A stretch of DNA of 64,000 bases from a virus. The translations under genes were made by a program, and so were the position numbers. The stretch is taken from positions 1 to 64,000 of IMG/VR virus record IMGVR_UViG_3300008117_000023. One strand, given 5' to 3'. Below, piece after piece: positions 7,937 to 16,301 of this stretch. The stretch's first letter is position 1. The number at the start of each line of letters is the position of its first letter. Under the pieces are notes generated by a model. It made no database searches. It was not told the origin of the DNA and saw nothing but the letters and a program-made list of their open reading frames with translations.

Positions 7937-8322
7937 TGAATAGTTATCTAAAAGAATTTGAAAATCACCTAAATCAAATCACAGCAGAAGTACTAGATGA
8001 CTTTGATGCTAGACCAGAAGATGATGGTGCAGATGCACCCGGCTTTAAAAATGAAACAATGTTTAATCAACTAGGAAAAGTATTAGATAGTCAAGAAAAT
8101 CCTAAGCCTCTAAACACTGTTACTACCGACGACGGCAAAACTTTTAAAGTTACAGCAGACCAAGCTCAAATATTACGTATGCTAGCAACCACTGACAAAG
8201 TAAAACCGCAGGTAAGAATGCAGTTTACTAAGGATATTCAAACATCAAATGGTTTAACTGATTTTCTTGACATCAAAGACTATCACGAAATTCCAGCATT
8301 GTTTGTAAAGAAATATCTATAA
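7936..8322 (+). CDS. Conserved phage protein of unknown function
   Basis: 128 residues, acidic N-terminal half (DDFDARPEDDGADAPG) and a helical C-terminal half ending HEIPALFVKKYL. No motif recognised. It begins one base into the previous stop (TAATG), continuing the nucleotidyltransferase/ligase-like operon, and is followed within two bases by another small gene. Confidence 0.75.
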   Translation: MNSYLKEFENHLNQITAEVLDDFDARPEDDGADAPGFKNETMFNQLGKVLDSQENPKPLNTVTTDDGKTFKVTADQAQILRMLATTDKVKPQVRMQFTKDIQTSNGLTDFLDIKDYHEIPALFVKKYL

Positions 8323-8323
8323 T

Positions 8324-8656
8324 ATGAAAGACATGAATTTCATTAAGGGTCTGTACGAAGAAGGACTTGTTGAACAACACCTTGACGAAGACGCCCTAGA
8401 CAGAATACGAGGTAGGCGTGTTGAGCGTCTCTCTAAACAACGCCGTGTTGCTCTTTATGGTTACCTAGTTGGATTAGAAAACGCTATGAAAGCTACAAAG
8501 TTTGTTGAGCTTGCAGAAGAAGGTAAAAGTGTACCTAGTACATTCGTAGAAGGATACATGCCTATCATTGAAATGGTAGAAGACATAGTAAATTCTGGTA
8601 CAGCCTACATTCAACAGCTCAAGTTACTGCATAAAAGAGCCAAAAACAAGAGCTAA
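8324..8656 (+). CDS. Conserved phage protein of unknown function
   Basis: 110 residues, helical, with a basic patch RIRGRRVERLSKQRR (about 27-42) that could contact nucleic acid, and a Lys-rich tail. No membrane segment. Last gene of the operon beginning at 5642. Function unknown. Confidence 0.75.
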   Translation: MKDMNFIKGLYEEGLVEQHLDEDALDRIRGRRVERLSKQRRVALYGYLVGLENAMKATKFVELAEEGKSVPSTFVEGYMPIIEMVEDIVNSGTAYIQQLKLLHKRAKNKS

Positions 8657-8678
8657 TTCGCCTCTTTTTAATCAAAGT

Positions 8679-8686
8679 GCTAAATA
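8679..8686 (+). promoter_or_regulatory. T4-type late promoter octamer (GCTAAATA)
   Basis: GCTAAATA 57 bases before the 8743 virion gene. A ctTCTCGgagCGAGAAg hairpin lies in the leader at 8698-8712, followed by AAGGAG. Confidence 0.65.
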
Positions 8687-8742
8687 ATTATAACAACTTC
8701 TCGGAGCGAGAAGATGTGCATTTTTGATAAAGGAGAAATAAA

Positions 8743-9102
8743 ATGCCTTCAGTAACAAGAGTTAACCCAACAGCAGTAGCATTAGGTACAGTACAACGTA
8801 CATTCCAACAAACCGTATACAAATATGTATTGAGCGGTTCCGATGGCGCAGTTGCTCTAACAGCAACTTCAGCAACACCAGTAACCGACGAAATTGGTAC
8901 AACTTCAGCAGTATTCCAAGTTAAGAGTGATGGCCTTGCTATCCTTGCATTTGGTGATCGTCATGCATTGGATGTTGATGCACTAGCAATCCGTGCTGGT
9001 CGTATCATTGGTGCTGGTTCCCTAACATCAAGCGGTGTTTGGACATTCACAGCAGGTGGTACACTAACTGTAACAGAGCCAAGTTCATTGTACGCAATGT
9101 AA
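8743..9102 (+). CDS. Putative virion structural protein
   Basis: 119 residues, almost all beta-strand and small residues (Thr, Ser, Ala, Gly, Val), no signal peptide, few charges: the composition of head-decoration or tail-tube/fibre accessory proteins. It has its own late promoter, a strong AAGGAG site and a terminator immediately after, as expected for a highly made late protein. Exact structural role unknown. Confidence 0.65.
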   Translation: MPSVTRVNPTAVALGTVQRTFQQTVYKYVLSGSDGAVALTATSATPVTDEIGTTSAVFQVKSDGLAILAFGDRHALDVDALAIRAGRIIGAGSLTSSGVWTFTAGGTLTVTEPSSLYAM

Positions 9103-9124
9103 TATTCCCCGGGATGGGAAGACT

Positions 9125-9152
9125 AAGCCCACTTTTACAGTGGGCTTTTTTA
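9125..9152 (+). terminator. Rho-independent terminator
   Basis: AAGCCCACT, loop, AGTGGGCTT followed by TTTTT. Confidence 0.92.
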
Positions 9153-9157
9153 CGGCT

Positions 9158-9165
9158 GTTAAATA
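9158..9165 (+). promoter_or_regulatory. T4-type late promoter octamer (GTTAAATA)
   Basis: GTTAAATA directly after the terminator and only a few bases before the 9170 ATG, so the transcript would be nearly leaderless if it is used. Confidence 0.4.
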
Positions 9166-9169
9166 CTAG

Positions 9170-9556
9170 ATGAAATTTAAAATCAAGACACTTGTTGATA
9201 TAACAGAAACACGAGCTAGAAAAGGTGATGATCCCCAGCTTACTAGACAACAAGCAAACTTTATGACCCTTTATAATACCATAGGGTTACGCACCAACGC
9301 TACTGACTTTTATATAAAAGTTTCTAAAGAAGATGCAAAGATATTTGGATCTAGTTTTAAGGGCAAAAAAACTGTGTGGACTGCGGAGTTTTATGTAGAA
9401 GCTGAAGCTAGTTTATCAGTAGACATGATGCTTAACGATTTTGATTTAGTACCATTTATTGCAGACCTTACAGAAGATGCAAAGTTTGACTCCAACGTAT
9501 TTAGAACGCAAGACCCTAATCACACAAACATTATTTTTGAACAACTAGATAAATAA
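9170..9556 (+). CDS. Conserved phage protein of unknown function
   Basis: 128 residues, mixed alpha/beta, with N-terminal basic segment FKIKTLVDITETRARKGDD and an acidic C-terminal half. No motif known to me. It is monocistronic, between a terminator and a late octamer. Similar proteins occur in T4-like marine phages near tail genes; function unknown. Confidence 0.7.
   Translation: MKFKIKTLVDITETRARKGDDPQLTRQQANFMTLYNTIGLRTNATDFYIKVSKEDAKIFGSSFKGKKTVWTAEFYVEAEASLSVDMMLNDFDLVPFIADLTEDAKFDSNVFRTQDPNHTNIIFEQLDK
9548..9555 (+). promoter_or_regulatory. T4-type late promoter octamer (GATAAATA)
   Basis: GATAAATA overlapping the stop of the preceding gene, 84 bases before the 9640 ATG. Confidence 0.5.
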
Positions 9557-9639
9557 TACACAAGGCACACAACAGGCGATTTCAACTTAAACACATGTCC
9601 GAAAGGACCTTGACTTAATATACACGGAGAACGCCTAAA

Positions 9640-9960
9640 ATGGCTACAACAGTAGAACGACTTGGTATAGTAGAAACTAAGGTAATAAACTTAGACGAAA
9701 AAATAGATGATCTCAAGATCGATGTTAGGGACATTCACGATTGTCTAGACAGAACAGGCGATGAGCTCAAAGCACAGCTTCACAGTATGCATGAAGACAG
9801 CTGCCAACAACACAAACAGTTATCCGCTAAAATAGCAGAGATGGAAAAAGCCAAAGACAAGTTGTTAAAATACGGCTTGGTATCTCTAGCATTCATCGCA
9901 GGTCTTGGATGGACCGGCAATCTCACTATTCAAACTGTTTTTAAATTCTTCGGAATCTGA
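9640..9960 (+). CDS. Coiled-coil protein with C-terminal membrane anchor
   Basis: 106 residues. Residues 5-75 are heptad-like (IVETKVINLDEKIDDLKIDV and similar) and predict a coiled coil. Residues ~79-100 (LVSLAFIAGLGWTGNLTIQ) form one membrane span with a short tail. This layout matches XhlA-type or holin-accessory proteins and some superinfection proteins. AGGAGA-like ribosome site upstream. A lysis role is plausible but unproven. Confidence 0.7.
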   Translation: MATTVERLGIVETKVINLDEKIDDLKIDVRDIHDCLDRTGDELKAQLHSMHEDSCQQHKQLSAKIAEMEKAKDKLLKYGLVSLAFIAGLGWTGNLTIQTVFKFFGI

Positions 9961-9969
9961 AATCTTTAG

Positions 9970-9991
9970 TCGGGACCTATCCCGATAAATA
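9970..9991 (+). promoter_or_regulatory. Hairpin abutting a late promoter octamer (GATAAATA)
   Basis: TCGGGA-CCTA-TCCCGA (9970-9985) overlaps the octamer GATAAATA (9984-9991). The 9997 ATG follows at once. The hairpin may terminate upstream transcripts or protect the 5' end. Confidence 0.5.
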
Positions 9992-9996
9992 ACTGC

Positions 9997-10284
9997 ATGT
10001 TATTAAGAGAACTTACCATAAGCCTTGACGAGAAACAAGTCTGGGCACGTAGCGGAAAAAAGGTCGTTCGCAAATATAGATGCATGGGCGGTCGTCGGCA
10101 CGGGCGTATTGTAGCCAACATGAGTCAATGTTTTGCACCACCGGATCTTAAGAAAAGCAAAAGATTAAAAGTTACAAAAGCACGTATGGGTGCTAGATTG
10201 TCAAGAAAGTCAAATAGAACTAAGCGAGTAAATTCAGCTAGCAAGAGAGTTCAACAGCTTAATAAATCAACTAGGAAACACTGA
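9997..10284 (+). CDS. Small basic protein, tandem paralog A
   Basis: 95 residues, very basic (many Lys/Arg), Cys in KYRC and SQC. It shares with the next gene the pattern W-x-R-x-G-x-K-x-V-R-K-Y-R-C, then GR and S-x-C-x-x-P, and a Lys-rich tail with NSAS and LNK, so the pair arose by duplication. A nucleic-acid-binding or DNA-packaging role fits the charge but is inference. The two genes are separated by one base. Confidence 0.75.
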   Translation: MLLRELTISLDEKQVWARSGKKVVRKYRCMGGRRHGRIVANMSQCFAPPDLKKSKRLKVTKARMGARLSRKSNRTKRVNSASKRVQQLNKSTRKH

Positions 10285-10285
10285 T

Positions 10286-10585
10286 ATGTTTATTAGAGAA
10301 CTATTTGAAGCTGGTGGAAACACTTGGGGCCGCAAGGGAAATAAAACTGTTCGTAAGTATCGCTGCACATATGGTCCTCGCAAGGGCAGAGTTATGAGTT
10401 CTCCAGCAGCATGCAACAAGCCCATAGACATACAAAAGAGTGTTACCCTAAAACAAACAAAACAGAAAAAGGGCGGATCGATGAAGGTTAAATCTAAACT
10501 TACAAAACGATCAAATTCTGCATCTCTTAGACTTAAGAAGTTAAATAAACCAAGACATTCAACAAACAGAGCAAGGAAAATATAA
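10286..10585 (+). CDS. Small basic protein, tandem paralog B
   Basis: 99 residues, paralog of the preceding gene: WGRKGNKTVRKYRCTYGPRK, AACNKP, KLTKRSNSASLRLKKLNKP. Both cysteines are kept, so a shared metal- or disulfide-dependent fold is possible. Its stop shares a base with the next start. Function unknown. Confidence 0.75.
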   Translation: MFIRELFEAGGNTWGRKGNKTVRKYRCTYGPRKGRVMSSPAACNKPIDIQKSVTLKQTKQKKGGSMKVKSKLTKRSNSASLRLKKLNKPRHSTNRARKI

Positions 10586-10842
10586 TGAAAATTTCAGAAG
10601 TAATGCAGCCCTCAAAAGTTACTAAAGTGATGCCTAATCAAAGTGCAGAAATTGATAATGGCGACGGTACTAAAACTGTGATTGATCTAAAGAAAAATCC
10701 GCAAGCTCTAGCTAAAGATCCTGCTACTGGAAAAGTTAAATTAAGTACAAATGCACAGCAGAAGCCCGGGCAAGCAACTATGTCTAAACCAAACACAACA
10801 ATTAAACCGGGCGATAAAGTAGAGCTTGACGACGAAATATGA
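10585..10842 (+). CDS. Small hydrophilic phage protein
   Basis: 85 residues, starts MKISEVMQPSKV; low-complexity Lys/Pro/Thr/Asp composition with probable disorder. No motif. Overlaps the next gene by 4 bases (ATGA), part of a run of coupled small genes 9997-11457. Confidence 0.65.
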   Translation: MKISEVMQPSKVTKVMPNQSAEIDNGDGTKTVIDLKKNPQALAKDPATGKVKLSTNAQQKPGQATMSKPNTTIKPGDKVELDDEI

Positions 10843-11039
10843 AAATCAACCAACTGATCAGTTCGTTTACAATACATATGAGCAACGACGAAGCTCGTGT
10901 ATACAACAGCATCCAAGCTGCAACCTATCTACACGAATTCAACGAACGTGATCGTTTCATAATAGAAAACCTAGTGCGCAAAAGTCTTATAAGTAAAGTA
11001 AGGAGCGACGGTTCTGTTATGGTGATTAAAAATGATTAA
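10839..11039 (+). CDS. Small phage protein, possible winged-helix
   Basis: 66 residues, MKINQLISSFTIHMSNDEAR then a helical stretch and RDRFIIENLVRKSLISKVRS-GSVMVIKN, which resembles a small winged-helix with a terminal beta wing. Weak evidence; no ligand motif. Overlaps the next gene by 8 bases. Confidence 0.6.
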   Translation: MKINQLISSFTIHMSNDEARVYNSIQAATYLHEFNERDRFIIENLVRKSLISKVRSDGSVMVIKND

Positions 11040-11457
11040 CAAAATTAAACTAATACAAGACCTAGAAGAACTGTTGGATGTAAAGATTGATCCTGCTAAG
11101 TTTCCATATCAAAAAGGAAACAGTATCCGCATAGGAAAATATGTTGTTAGAGAAAACAAACGAGGTTTTTTTAGGATTTTTGATTGCGAGTACAATGCGC
11201 AGATTGCTGAAACTTTTTGCAAAACTTCAGCAATAGCCCTAGCAAAATCAATGGCTTCTGGGACTGATCATAAAACACGAATAATGAGCCTTGATCAAGA
11301 CATACAAAAATGGTATAATGATTGTGTATTTTACAAGCACAACATTAAAACTACCAAAGATTATAACAGGAAAGACATACTTGAAATGCGTTACGACATA
11401 GCAAGATCCAGAACTGCAGAAGCTAAACAACAGCTAGATCGAATCATCTTAGGATGA
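11032..11457 (+). CDS. Conserved phage protein of unknown function
   Basis: 141 residues, N-terminal helix, a beta region (IGKYVVRENKRGFFRIFD), then a long charged helical half ending AEAKQQLDRIILG. No catalytic motif. Last gene before a late promoter. Function unknown. Confidence 0.7.
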   Translation: MINKIKLIQDLEELLDVKIDPAKFPYQKGNSIRIGKYVVRENKRGFFRIFDCEYNAQIAETFCKTSAIALAKSMASGTDHKTRIMSLDQDIQKWYNDCVFYKHNIKTTKDYNRKDILEMRYDIARSRTAEAKQQLDRIILG

Positions 11458-11461
11458 AAAG

Positions 11462-11469
11462 ACTAAATA
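11462..11469 (+). promoter_or_regulatory. T4-type late promoter octamer (ACTAAATA)
   Basis: ACTAAATA 34 bases before the 11503 ATG. Confidence 0.6.
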
Positions 11470-11502
11470 AAGTGTACGCTATTCAAACTAGGAAGAGTTA
11501 AT

Positions 11503-12336
11503 ATGAATATTAGAGAAATATCTAAACCAATGACAGCTAAAAGCCTAAACGAAAGTTTAGCTAAAAGATTCGGCACTAGAATCGATATCGGTGCTTTTAC
11601 GCTTGAGCAACTACAGGATGCTCGAAACAGACTGCGCACAAAGATTTCGCAAGTAGAAACAAATGAAAGTTTTGGTTCTGTACTTAAGAACGAAAGCTAC
11701 CAAAAATCAAAACTATTCCTAGACGTTTTAAATGCTGCTATTTTAGAGCGCGAAGATGTAGCTGATCCTAAAAAGACTGCTGATGAAAAGCGTAAAAAAG
11801 AAGAAAAGAAAAAGAAAATTGCTAAAATTGTAGACGAAGATTCTAGAATAGTTGAAGGCGCAGAAGATCATGCAGAGCTAGTAATGGCAGCTAAAGATAT
11901 GGTTGATCGTCTTACTGGTTGGATGGAAGACACAGCAGAAATGCAGACAGAATCTATGCTTGACCTAGCTGACGCAGTGCGTGATGAAATGGGCCAAGAA
12001 CAGGCAGACGCATTTGTTAACTCAGTTAAGCCTGCACTAGAATCATTGTATGCTGCAATGGAAACTACTCGTGTTGCACTAACACAAGGTGTTGGACAAC
12101 TAACAGGTGAAGCTGAGCCGACAGACACAATGGGCGCAGACGTAGGCGATGAAGAGCCATTGCCAGACATGGGCGGAGATATAGGCGATGACATGGAACC
12201 AACTCTAGATGATGAAGATGAATTTGCAACAGCCGCTCCAGCAGCAGGTGGTGCTGAAGAAGCTGGTCGTGCAAAGCGCGAATCAATACAGTTTTCCCGC
12301 AGATTAGGCACATTACTAAGTTCAAAAAAAAAGTAA
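11503..12336 (+). CDS. Acidic phage protein ending at a slippery site (possible core/scaffold type)
   Basis: 277 residues. N-terminal region helical (LNESLAKRFGTRIDIGAFTLEQL); a Lys-rich segment ADEKRKKEEKKKKIAKI (~92-108); a long acidic, Gly/Asp/Glu/Pro-rich, probably disordered region (~200-260); and a basic end. The composition recalls prohead core/scaffold proteins, but homology is not established. The reading frame ends in A-AAA-AAG-TAA, a canonical -1 slippery heptamer followed directly by stop, and the -1 frame continues open into the next gene. Confidence 0.7.
   Translation: MNIREISKPMTAKSLNESLAKRFGTRIDIGAFTLEQLQDARNRLRTKISQVETNESFGSVLKNESYQKSKLFLDVLNAAILEREDVADPKKTADEKRKKEEKKKKIAKIVDEDSRIVEGAEDHAELVMAAKDMVDRLTGWMEDTAEMQTESMLDLADAVRDEMGQEQADAFVNSVKPALESLYAAMETTRVALTQGVGQLTGEAEPTDTMGADVGDEEPLPDMGGDIGDDMEPTLDDEDEFATAAPAAGGAEEAGRAKRESIQFSRRLGTLLSSKKK
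12324..12336 (+). promoter_or_regulatory. Probable -1 ribosomal frameshift site (A AAA AAG TAA)
   Basis: Nine A residues (12324-12332) then G. In the 0 frame the codons are AAA AAA AAG TAA, containing the dnaX-type heptamer A-AAA-AAG immediately before the stop. Slipping back one base gives a frame open to 12719. No strong downstream hairpin is obvious by eye. Confidence 0.55.
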
Positions 12337-12719
12337 CTGAAGCTGAAACATCAATTGACTCAACAAAACTAATACAAGTTTTAAGAACAGTAATAGGCAG
12401 TGCAGACCGTAAAGGTACTACTGCCTATTTGCATTTTAATAAGCCCAGACCAAATGAAATTAAATCAGGTGCGATGAATCTTGATCTTAATAAATTAATG
12501 CAGAATGTAGATTCTGAAGAGTTTCATTACGATACTTTCAAAGCAGCCTATGACACAGATCCTAGAATAAAAGCTCTAATAGCAAACTTCAGTGAACGAG
12601 GAATAGAACCTAAGACTAAAAAAGCACCATCAGATGTACCTCAAGGTGACAGATCAAATGCTGGAGCATCTGTAGGCGCTATGGCTAAACGAGCAACTAA
12701 CTTAGACGACAAATTGTAA
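12333..12719 (+). CDS. C-terminal extension reached by -1 frameshift, or start-less ORF
   Basis: From the slippery site the -1 frame reads VTEAETSIDSTKLIQVLRT and continues for ~128 codons to ATNLDDKL. No ATG or GTG lies between the upstream stop and the conserved-looking start of this region; the first possible start is TTG at 12429, without a ribosome site. The ~90 bases before that TTG look coding. I therefore favour a fusion product of ~405 residues with the upstream gene. A homopolymer sequencing error making one gene into two is the alternative. Confidence 0.55.
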   Translation, partial: VTEAETSIDSTKLIQVLRTVIGSADRKGTTAYLHFNKPRPNEIKSGAMNLDLNKLMQNVDSEEFHYDTFKAAYDTDPRIKALIANFSERGIEPKTKKAPSDVPQGDRSNAGASVGAMAKRATNLDDKL

Positions 12720-12720
12720 C

Positions 12721-13341
12721 ATGCGACTAGCCAGACAGGACTATTTGTTAATTTCAAATCCGTTGTGTCTTAGAGCAGTTGAAAATCTAGACAAAGAAGA
12801 TTTTCAGTATTTTGACAAAGACGGGTTTGAGTTAAATCAAGCAGAGCGCAAATTTTATTCCGCTATGCAATATCCTATCAATCATCCTATATTAAATCAT
12901 GTGTGTTGGCAAGAACCTTGGTTTGAATTAGAAGATGATAATTTATTTTTAGATCATTCACTAATACTACATCGGTGCTCTTATGCAGAATATGCATTTG
13001 AACAACTAACTAAAATTTCTAAAGAAATTCCACAAGCACGTATGCTACTGCAAGCAAAACAGAAATGGGGCTATGACTTTGATCTAAATGCAACAGCACC
13101 TAGTGGAGAAGTGTTTGAAGTATTACACATAGAACACGACAATGTTAATTATGAAATGTTTAAAAATCAACTCATATGTATAGAATACACAATTAGACAC
13201 ATGGACTGGAAAGATGCGGCGCAACGTGTTTGGAACAAACGTGATCAATGGAAAGATCTAAAAGGCTTTGAACAAAACCATTGGAAGGCTAACTTTTTGA
13301 TAGGCTGGTCTAAATCAGAATCTCTTGAAAAAGCATTTTAA
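12721..13341 (+). CDS. Conserved phage protein of unknown function
   Basis: 206 residues, aromatic-rich alpha/beta protein (NPLCLRAVENLDKEDFQYFD; HVCWQEPWFELEDDNLFLDHS; KANFLIGWSKSESLEKAF). No signal peptide or catalytic motif recognised. Similar proteins exist in T4-like marine phages. Followed by a sigma70-like promoter. Confidence 0.7.
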   Translation: MRLARQDYLLISNPLCLRAVENLDKEDFQYFDKDGFELNQAERKFYSAMQYPINHPILNHVCWQEPWFELEDDNLFLDHSLILHRCSYAEYAFEQLTKISKEIPQARMLLQAKQKWGYDFDLNATAPSGEVFEVLHIEHDNVNYEMFKNQLICIEYTIRHMDWKDAAQRVWNKRDQWKDLKGFEQNHWKANFLIGWSKSESLEKAF

Positions 13342-13345
13342 TTGC

Positions 13346-13374
13346 TTGACAAAAAGTTATTTCTAGTGTAGTAT
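13346..13374 (+). promoter_or_regulatory. Sigma70-like promoter
   Basis: TTGACA, 17-base spacer, TAGTAT, 24 bases before the 13398 ATG with AGGAG in the leader. Confidence 0.75.
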
Positions 13375-13397
13375 AGTTAACTAGGAGTATAATTATA

Positions 13398-14078
13398 ATG
13401 ACTTTAATTGTTGAGCGTTACAAGTATGAAAAAATAGAAAGAACGTCAGTAGAGGGAAAAAGAAAATATTTGACGCCCGACGGATTTGCTGTAGCCTCAG
13501 TAACTACAATACTAGATGCTACCAAAGATAAAACACATCTACACGCCTGGCGGAAAAGAATAGGCGAACAAAAAGCTACTGAAATTACCACAGAAGCAGC
13601 AGGTGTTGGAACCCGCATGCACAAATATCTTGAAGATTACATAGACACTGCCGTATGGCCTAGTCCGGGTTCAAATCCCTACGCACAACAAGCACATAAG
13701 ATGGCAGAACAGATTAAACAACATGCTCTTTCAAACGTTGACGAAATATGGGGCAGCGAAGTAAACTTATATGTGCCACAAATGTACGCTGGAACTACTG
13801 ATCTAGTAGGAGTTTACAAAGGCAATCCATCTATTATGGATTTTAAACAAAGCAATAAACCTAAGAAAGTTGAGTGGATTGAAGATTATTTTCTACAGCT
13901 CGTAGCTTATGCAGAAGCACATAATGAAATGCACGGTACAAATATTTGTGAAGGGCATGTGTTTATTTGTACTAGAGATTGTGAATATCAGCAGTTTGAC
14001 ATATGGCCTGCTGAATACGAAGAATGGCGCAAAGAATGGTACGATAGAGTCTACAAGTATTACGAGTCCTACGCATAA
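13398..14078 (+). CDS. PD-(D/E)XK exonuclease (RecB/Cas4-like)
   Basis: 226 residues. Motifs of the RecB/Cas4-type nuclease family occur in order: GVGTRMHKYLEDYI (G-x-x-x-H, ~72-85), AGTTDLVGVYKG with the metal Asp (~133), SIMDFKQSNKPK giving D-x-K (~147-153), and LQLVAYAEA (Q-x-x-x-Y motif, ~168-176). Such enzymes process DNA ends in recombination-dependent replication. It has a sigma70-like promoter, suggesting early expression despite the late neighbours. No Fe-S cysteine set is visible, so it is not a full Cas4. Confidence 0.85.
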   Translation: MTLIVERYKYEKIERTSVEGKRKYLTPDGFAVASVTTILDATKDKTHLHAWRKRIGEQKATEITTEAAGVGTRMHKYLEDYIDTAVWPSPGSNPYAQQAHKMAEQIKQHALSNVDEIWGSEVNLYVPQMYAGTTDLVGVYKGNPSIMDFKQSNKPKKVEWIEDYFLQLVAYAEAHNEMHGTNICEGHVFICTRDCEYQQFDIWPAEYEEWRKEWYDRVYKYYESYA

Positions 14079-14081
14079 ATA
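14074..14081 (+). promoter_or_regulatory. T4-type late promoter octamer (CATAAATA)
   Basis: CATAAATA 27 bases before the tail-fibre GTG start, overlapping the nuclease stop; TAGGAGAA follows. Confidence 0.65.
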
Positions 14082-14108
14082 TATAAAATAACTGTGTAGG
14101 AGAATCTA

Positions 14109-15842
14109 GTGGCTGTCGTACAAATAAGCAAGATACAAATTAGAAGAGGGCAGGAGAATCAAGGTTCCGGACTCCCACAGCTGGCCAGCGGCGAATTAGG
14201 CTGGGCAATTGACACACAAGCACTATACATAGGCAACGGTAGTGTAGCGGAAGGTGCTCCTACAGTAGGTAATACTAAGATCATTACCGAACACGATGAT
14301 CTTTTTACCCTAGCAGATAGTTATATCTACAAAGAAAACAGCGGCGTAGTTGTTACTGGTGTAGATGCTTCAAATCCTGTTAGAAGAACACTGCAAGAAA
14401 GACTAGATGACGAAGTCAGCGTTAAAGCATTTGGTGTACAAGGAATTGAAGCAGTTGATTGTACTGTAGCTCTACAAAGAGCTATTGATCAGTTGTTTCT
14501 AAACGGTGGACTAGAAGTTACTACAAGTAACAGAGTAGTCCTTGAAATGGAGCCTGGAGTATACACTATCAGTAACACGATTTATATCCCGCCACACGCT
14601 ACGATACGAGGCGCTGGATCTGGCAAAACCGTAATTAGACAAATAGGAAATAATAAAGCAGTTTTCCAAACAGTAAACGATTCTAGTACAGCAGGTACAC
14701 CTGCTGCTGACTCAACTAGCACATTTAATAACCAAGCAAGAAACATTACCTTGTATGGTCTAACATTAAAAGCAGTAGGTACTAGCAAAGGTTTAGTTTT
14801 ACAAAGTTGTAGAGACAGCATATTTGAAGATGTTGAAATAGTTGGTACATGGTCTCTAGGAACTATTTTGCCTCTTGGCACTGACTCTCTTGAGAACGGT
14901 GTTAACTCAACTAACATAACTTCAAATATTGGGTTAACCTTAAACAGTAAGAATGGCGGTGTTGAAACTGTTCGAAATAAATTTATAAATTGCTCAATTA
15001 AAAATTGGGCATATGATATTGTTTCAAACTGGGACATTAACGATAATGTGTTTAGTATTTGTAATTTTTCTGAAAGTGGATTTGGTGCTGTATTTGGTAA
15101 AGATATGACCATTGACGGCTCAGTTGCTAATGGTACAGCTACAGGTCCTACAAACAATATTTGGTCTGACTGTGTGTTTACCAACATAGAACGTCAGGCA
15201 ATTTTAATTAATGAAGGTACTTACAACGTAAGTCGAAATAACAAGTTCATAACCTGCGGTAATGACGGTGGGTCAGACGATCAGCCAGTATACAGTATCA
15301 TTAAATATTCAAGACTAGGCAATACATCCGTTAATGACTTTTTTACACGTACACGAGTATTATCTTACACACAGACAATTAATCCTTTAGTGACTCCAAA
15401 CATCTTAGGCAATGTACCATACATAGCCGAAGTACAAGGACCAACAAACTACAGTTGGGGTTTTGAGCATCAGCTCACAATTTTAAGTGGACAACAGCTT
15501 ACATTGTTTCGCCTACCCCAAGCAATTAATCAAGCATTTGAAATATCTTATTCAATGGTAAGTGAAACATACAATGCAATGAGGACTGGAAAATTAACTA
15601 TAATGTTAAATGGTAGGACTGATGTCAGCGCCGGAACTCCTCGAGTAGAGGTTTCGGATGACTACCACTACGTTGGCGACTCAACATATCTTGACAGTAT
15701 CTATTTAGATGCTATACTAAGAGATATTAACACTGACGGTAATTTTGATACATTAGTAATTAGAAGCAATAGTTTAATGATCAGCGATGACAGAACACAA
15801 TTTAAGTTTAGAGTCGAAACGAAACAAACTGACCTATCTTAA
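14109..15842 (+). CDS. Tail fibre/tailspike with right-handed beta-helix
   Basis: 577 residues. Residues 1-55 (QIRRGQENQGSGLPQLASGE; LYIGNGS) form the short repeat domain common at the N-terminus of phage fibre and tropism-determinant proteins, which attaches to the virion. From ~100 on there is a pectate-lyase-like beta-helix: SVKAFGVQG, EMEPGVYTISNTIYIPPHATIRGAGSG, then regular NITLYG/NNIWSDC rungs, and a C-terminal jelly-roll-like region. It probably binds or cuts host surface polysaccharide; catalytic residues cannot be assigned. GTG start with AGGAGAA. Late promoter upstream. Confidence 0.88.
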   Translation: MAVVQISKIQIRRGQENQGSGLPQLASGELGWAIDTQALYIGNGSVAEGAPTVGNTKIITEHDDLFTLADSYIYKENSGVVVTGVDASNPVRRTLQERLDDEVSVKAFGVQGIEAVDCTVALQRAIDQLFLNGGLEVTTSNRVVLEMEPGVYTISNTIYIPPHATIRGAGSGKTVIRQIGNNKAVFQTVNDSSTAGTPAADSTSTFNNQARNITLYGLTLKAVGTSKGLVLQSCRDSIFEDVEIVGTWSLGTILPLGTDSLENGVNSTNITSNIGLTLNSKNGGVETVRNKFINCSIKNWAYDIVSNWDINDNVFSICNFSESGFGAVFGKDMTIDGSVANGTATGPTNNIWSDCVFTNIERQAILINEGTYNVSRNNKFITCGNDGGSDDQPVYSIIKYSRLGNTSVNDFFTRTRVLSYTQTINPLVTPNILGNVPYIAEVQGPTNYSWGFEHQLTILSGQQLTLFRLPQAINQAFEISYSMVSETYNAMRTGKLTIMLNGRTDVSAGTPRVEVSDDYHYVGDSTYLDSIYLDAILRDINTDGNFDTLVIRSNSLMISDDRTQFKFRVETKQTDLS

Positions 15843-16267
15843 TGTTTGATCAAATTTATGAAGAGCGCCTTGCCACCTGGCGAAATTTTAGAGACCAATT
15901 AGAACTGTCGCTATCTCCGCTAAAGGATGTTATTGTATTTTATAAATTAGCACCCTATGTAAGCATATTAACAGATCCTTGGGATAAATCTAGCTGGTTA
16001 GGACCTTGGGAACTTCTTTATGAAAATCAATATTGTGAGTTTTCTCGTGTACTAGGAATGTGCTATTCATTACAATTAACTGAACGTTTTAAAGATAAAA
16101 TGTTTGAGATACATATTGCTATGGATCATTCTAAATCTCAAACACACTACCTACTCTGCGTTAACGATTATGTAATTGGTTACGATGAGGATAACCCAGT
16201 TAAGCAAAATTCCTTACCAGACTATCTGGTATCACAAAGAATATATGTGATGCATCCGCTTCACTAA
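15842..16267 (+). CDS. Conserved phage protein following the tail fibre
   Basis: 141 residues, aromatic-rich, mixed alpha/beta (FDQIYEERLATWRNFRDQLE; GPWELLYENQYCEFSRVLGM). It starts on the last base of the fibre gene's stop, so it is coupled to it and could be a fibre chaperone or fibre-associated protein (inference from position only). Confidence 0.65.
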   Translation: MFDQIYEERLATWRNFRDQLELSLSPLKDVIVFYKLAPYVSILTDPWDKSSWLGPWELLYENQYCEFSRVLGMCYSLQLTERFKDKMFEIHIAMDHSKSQTHYLLCVNDYVIGYDEDNPVKQNSLPDYLVSQRIYVMHPLH

Positions 16268-16270
16268 ATA
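16263..16270 (+). promoter_or_regulatory. T4-type late promoter octamer (ACTAAATA) upstream of nrdA
   Basis: ACTAAATA overlapping the previous stop, 32 bases before the nrdA ATG. No clear ribosome site is visible before nrdA (ACGAGCAAAATAA). Confidence 0.5.
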
Positions 16271-16301
16271 TCGAATACAAATAATTCAACGAGCAAAATA
16301 A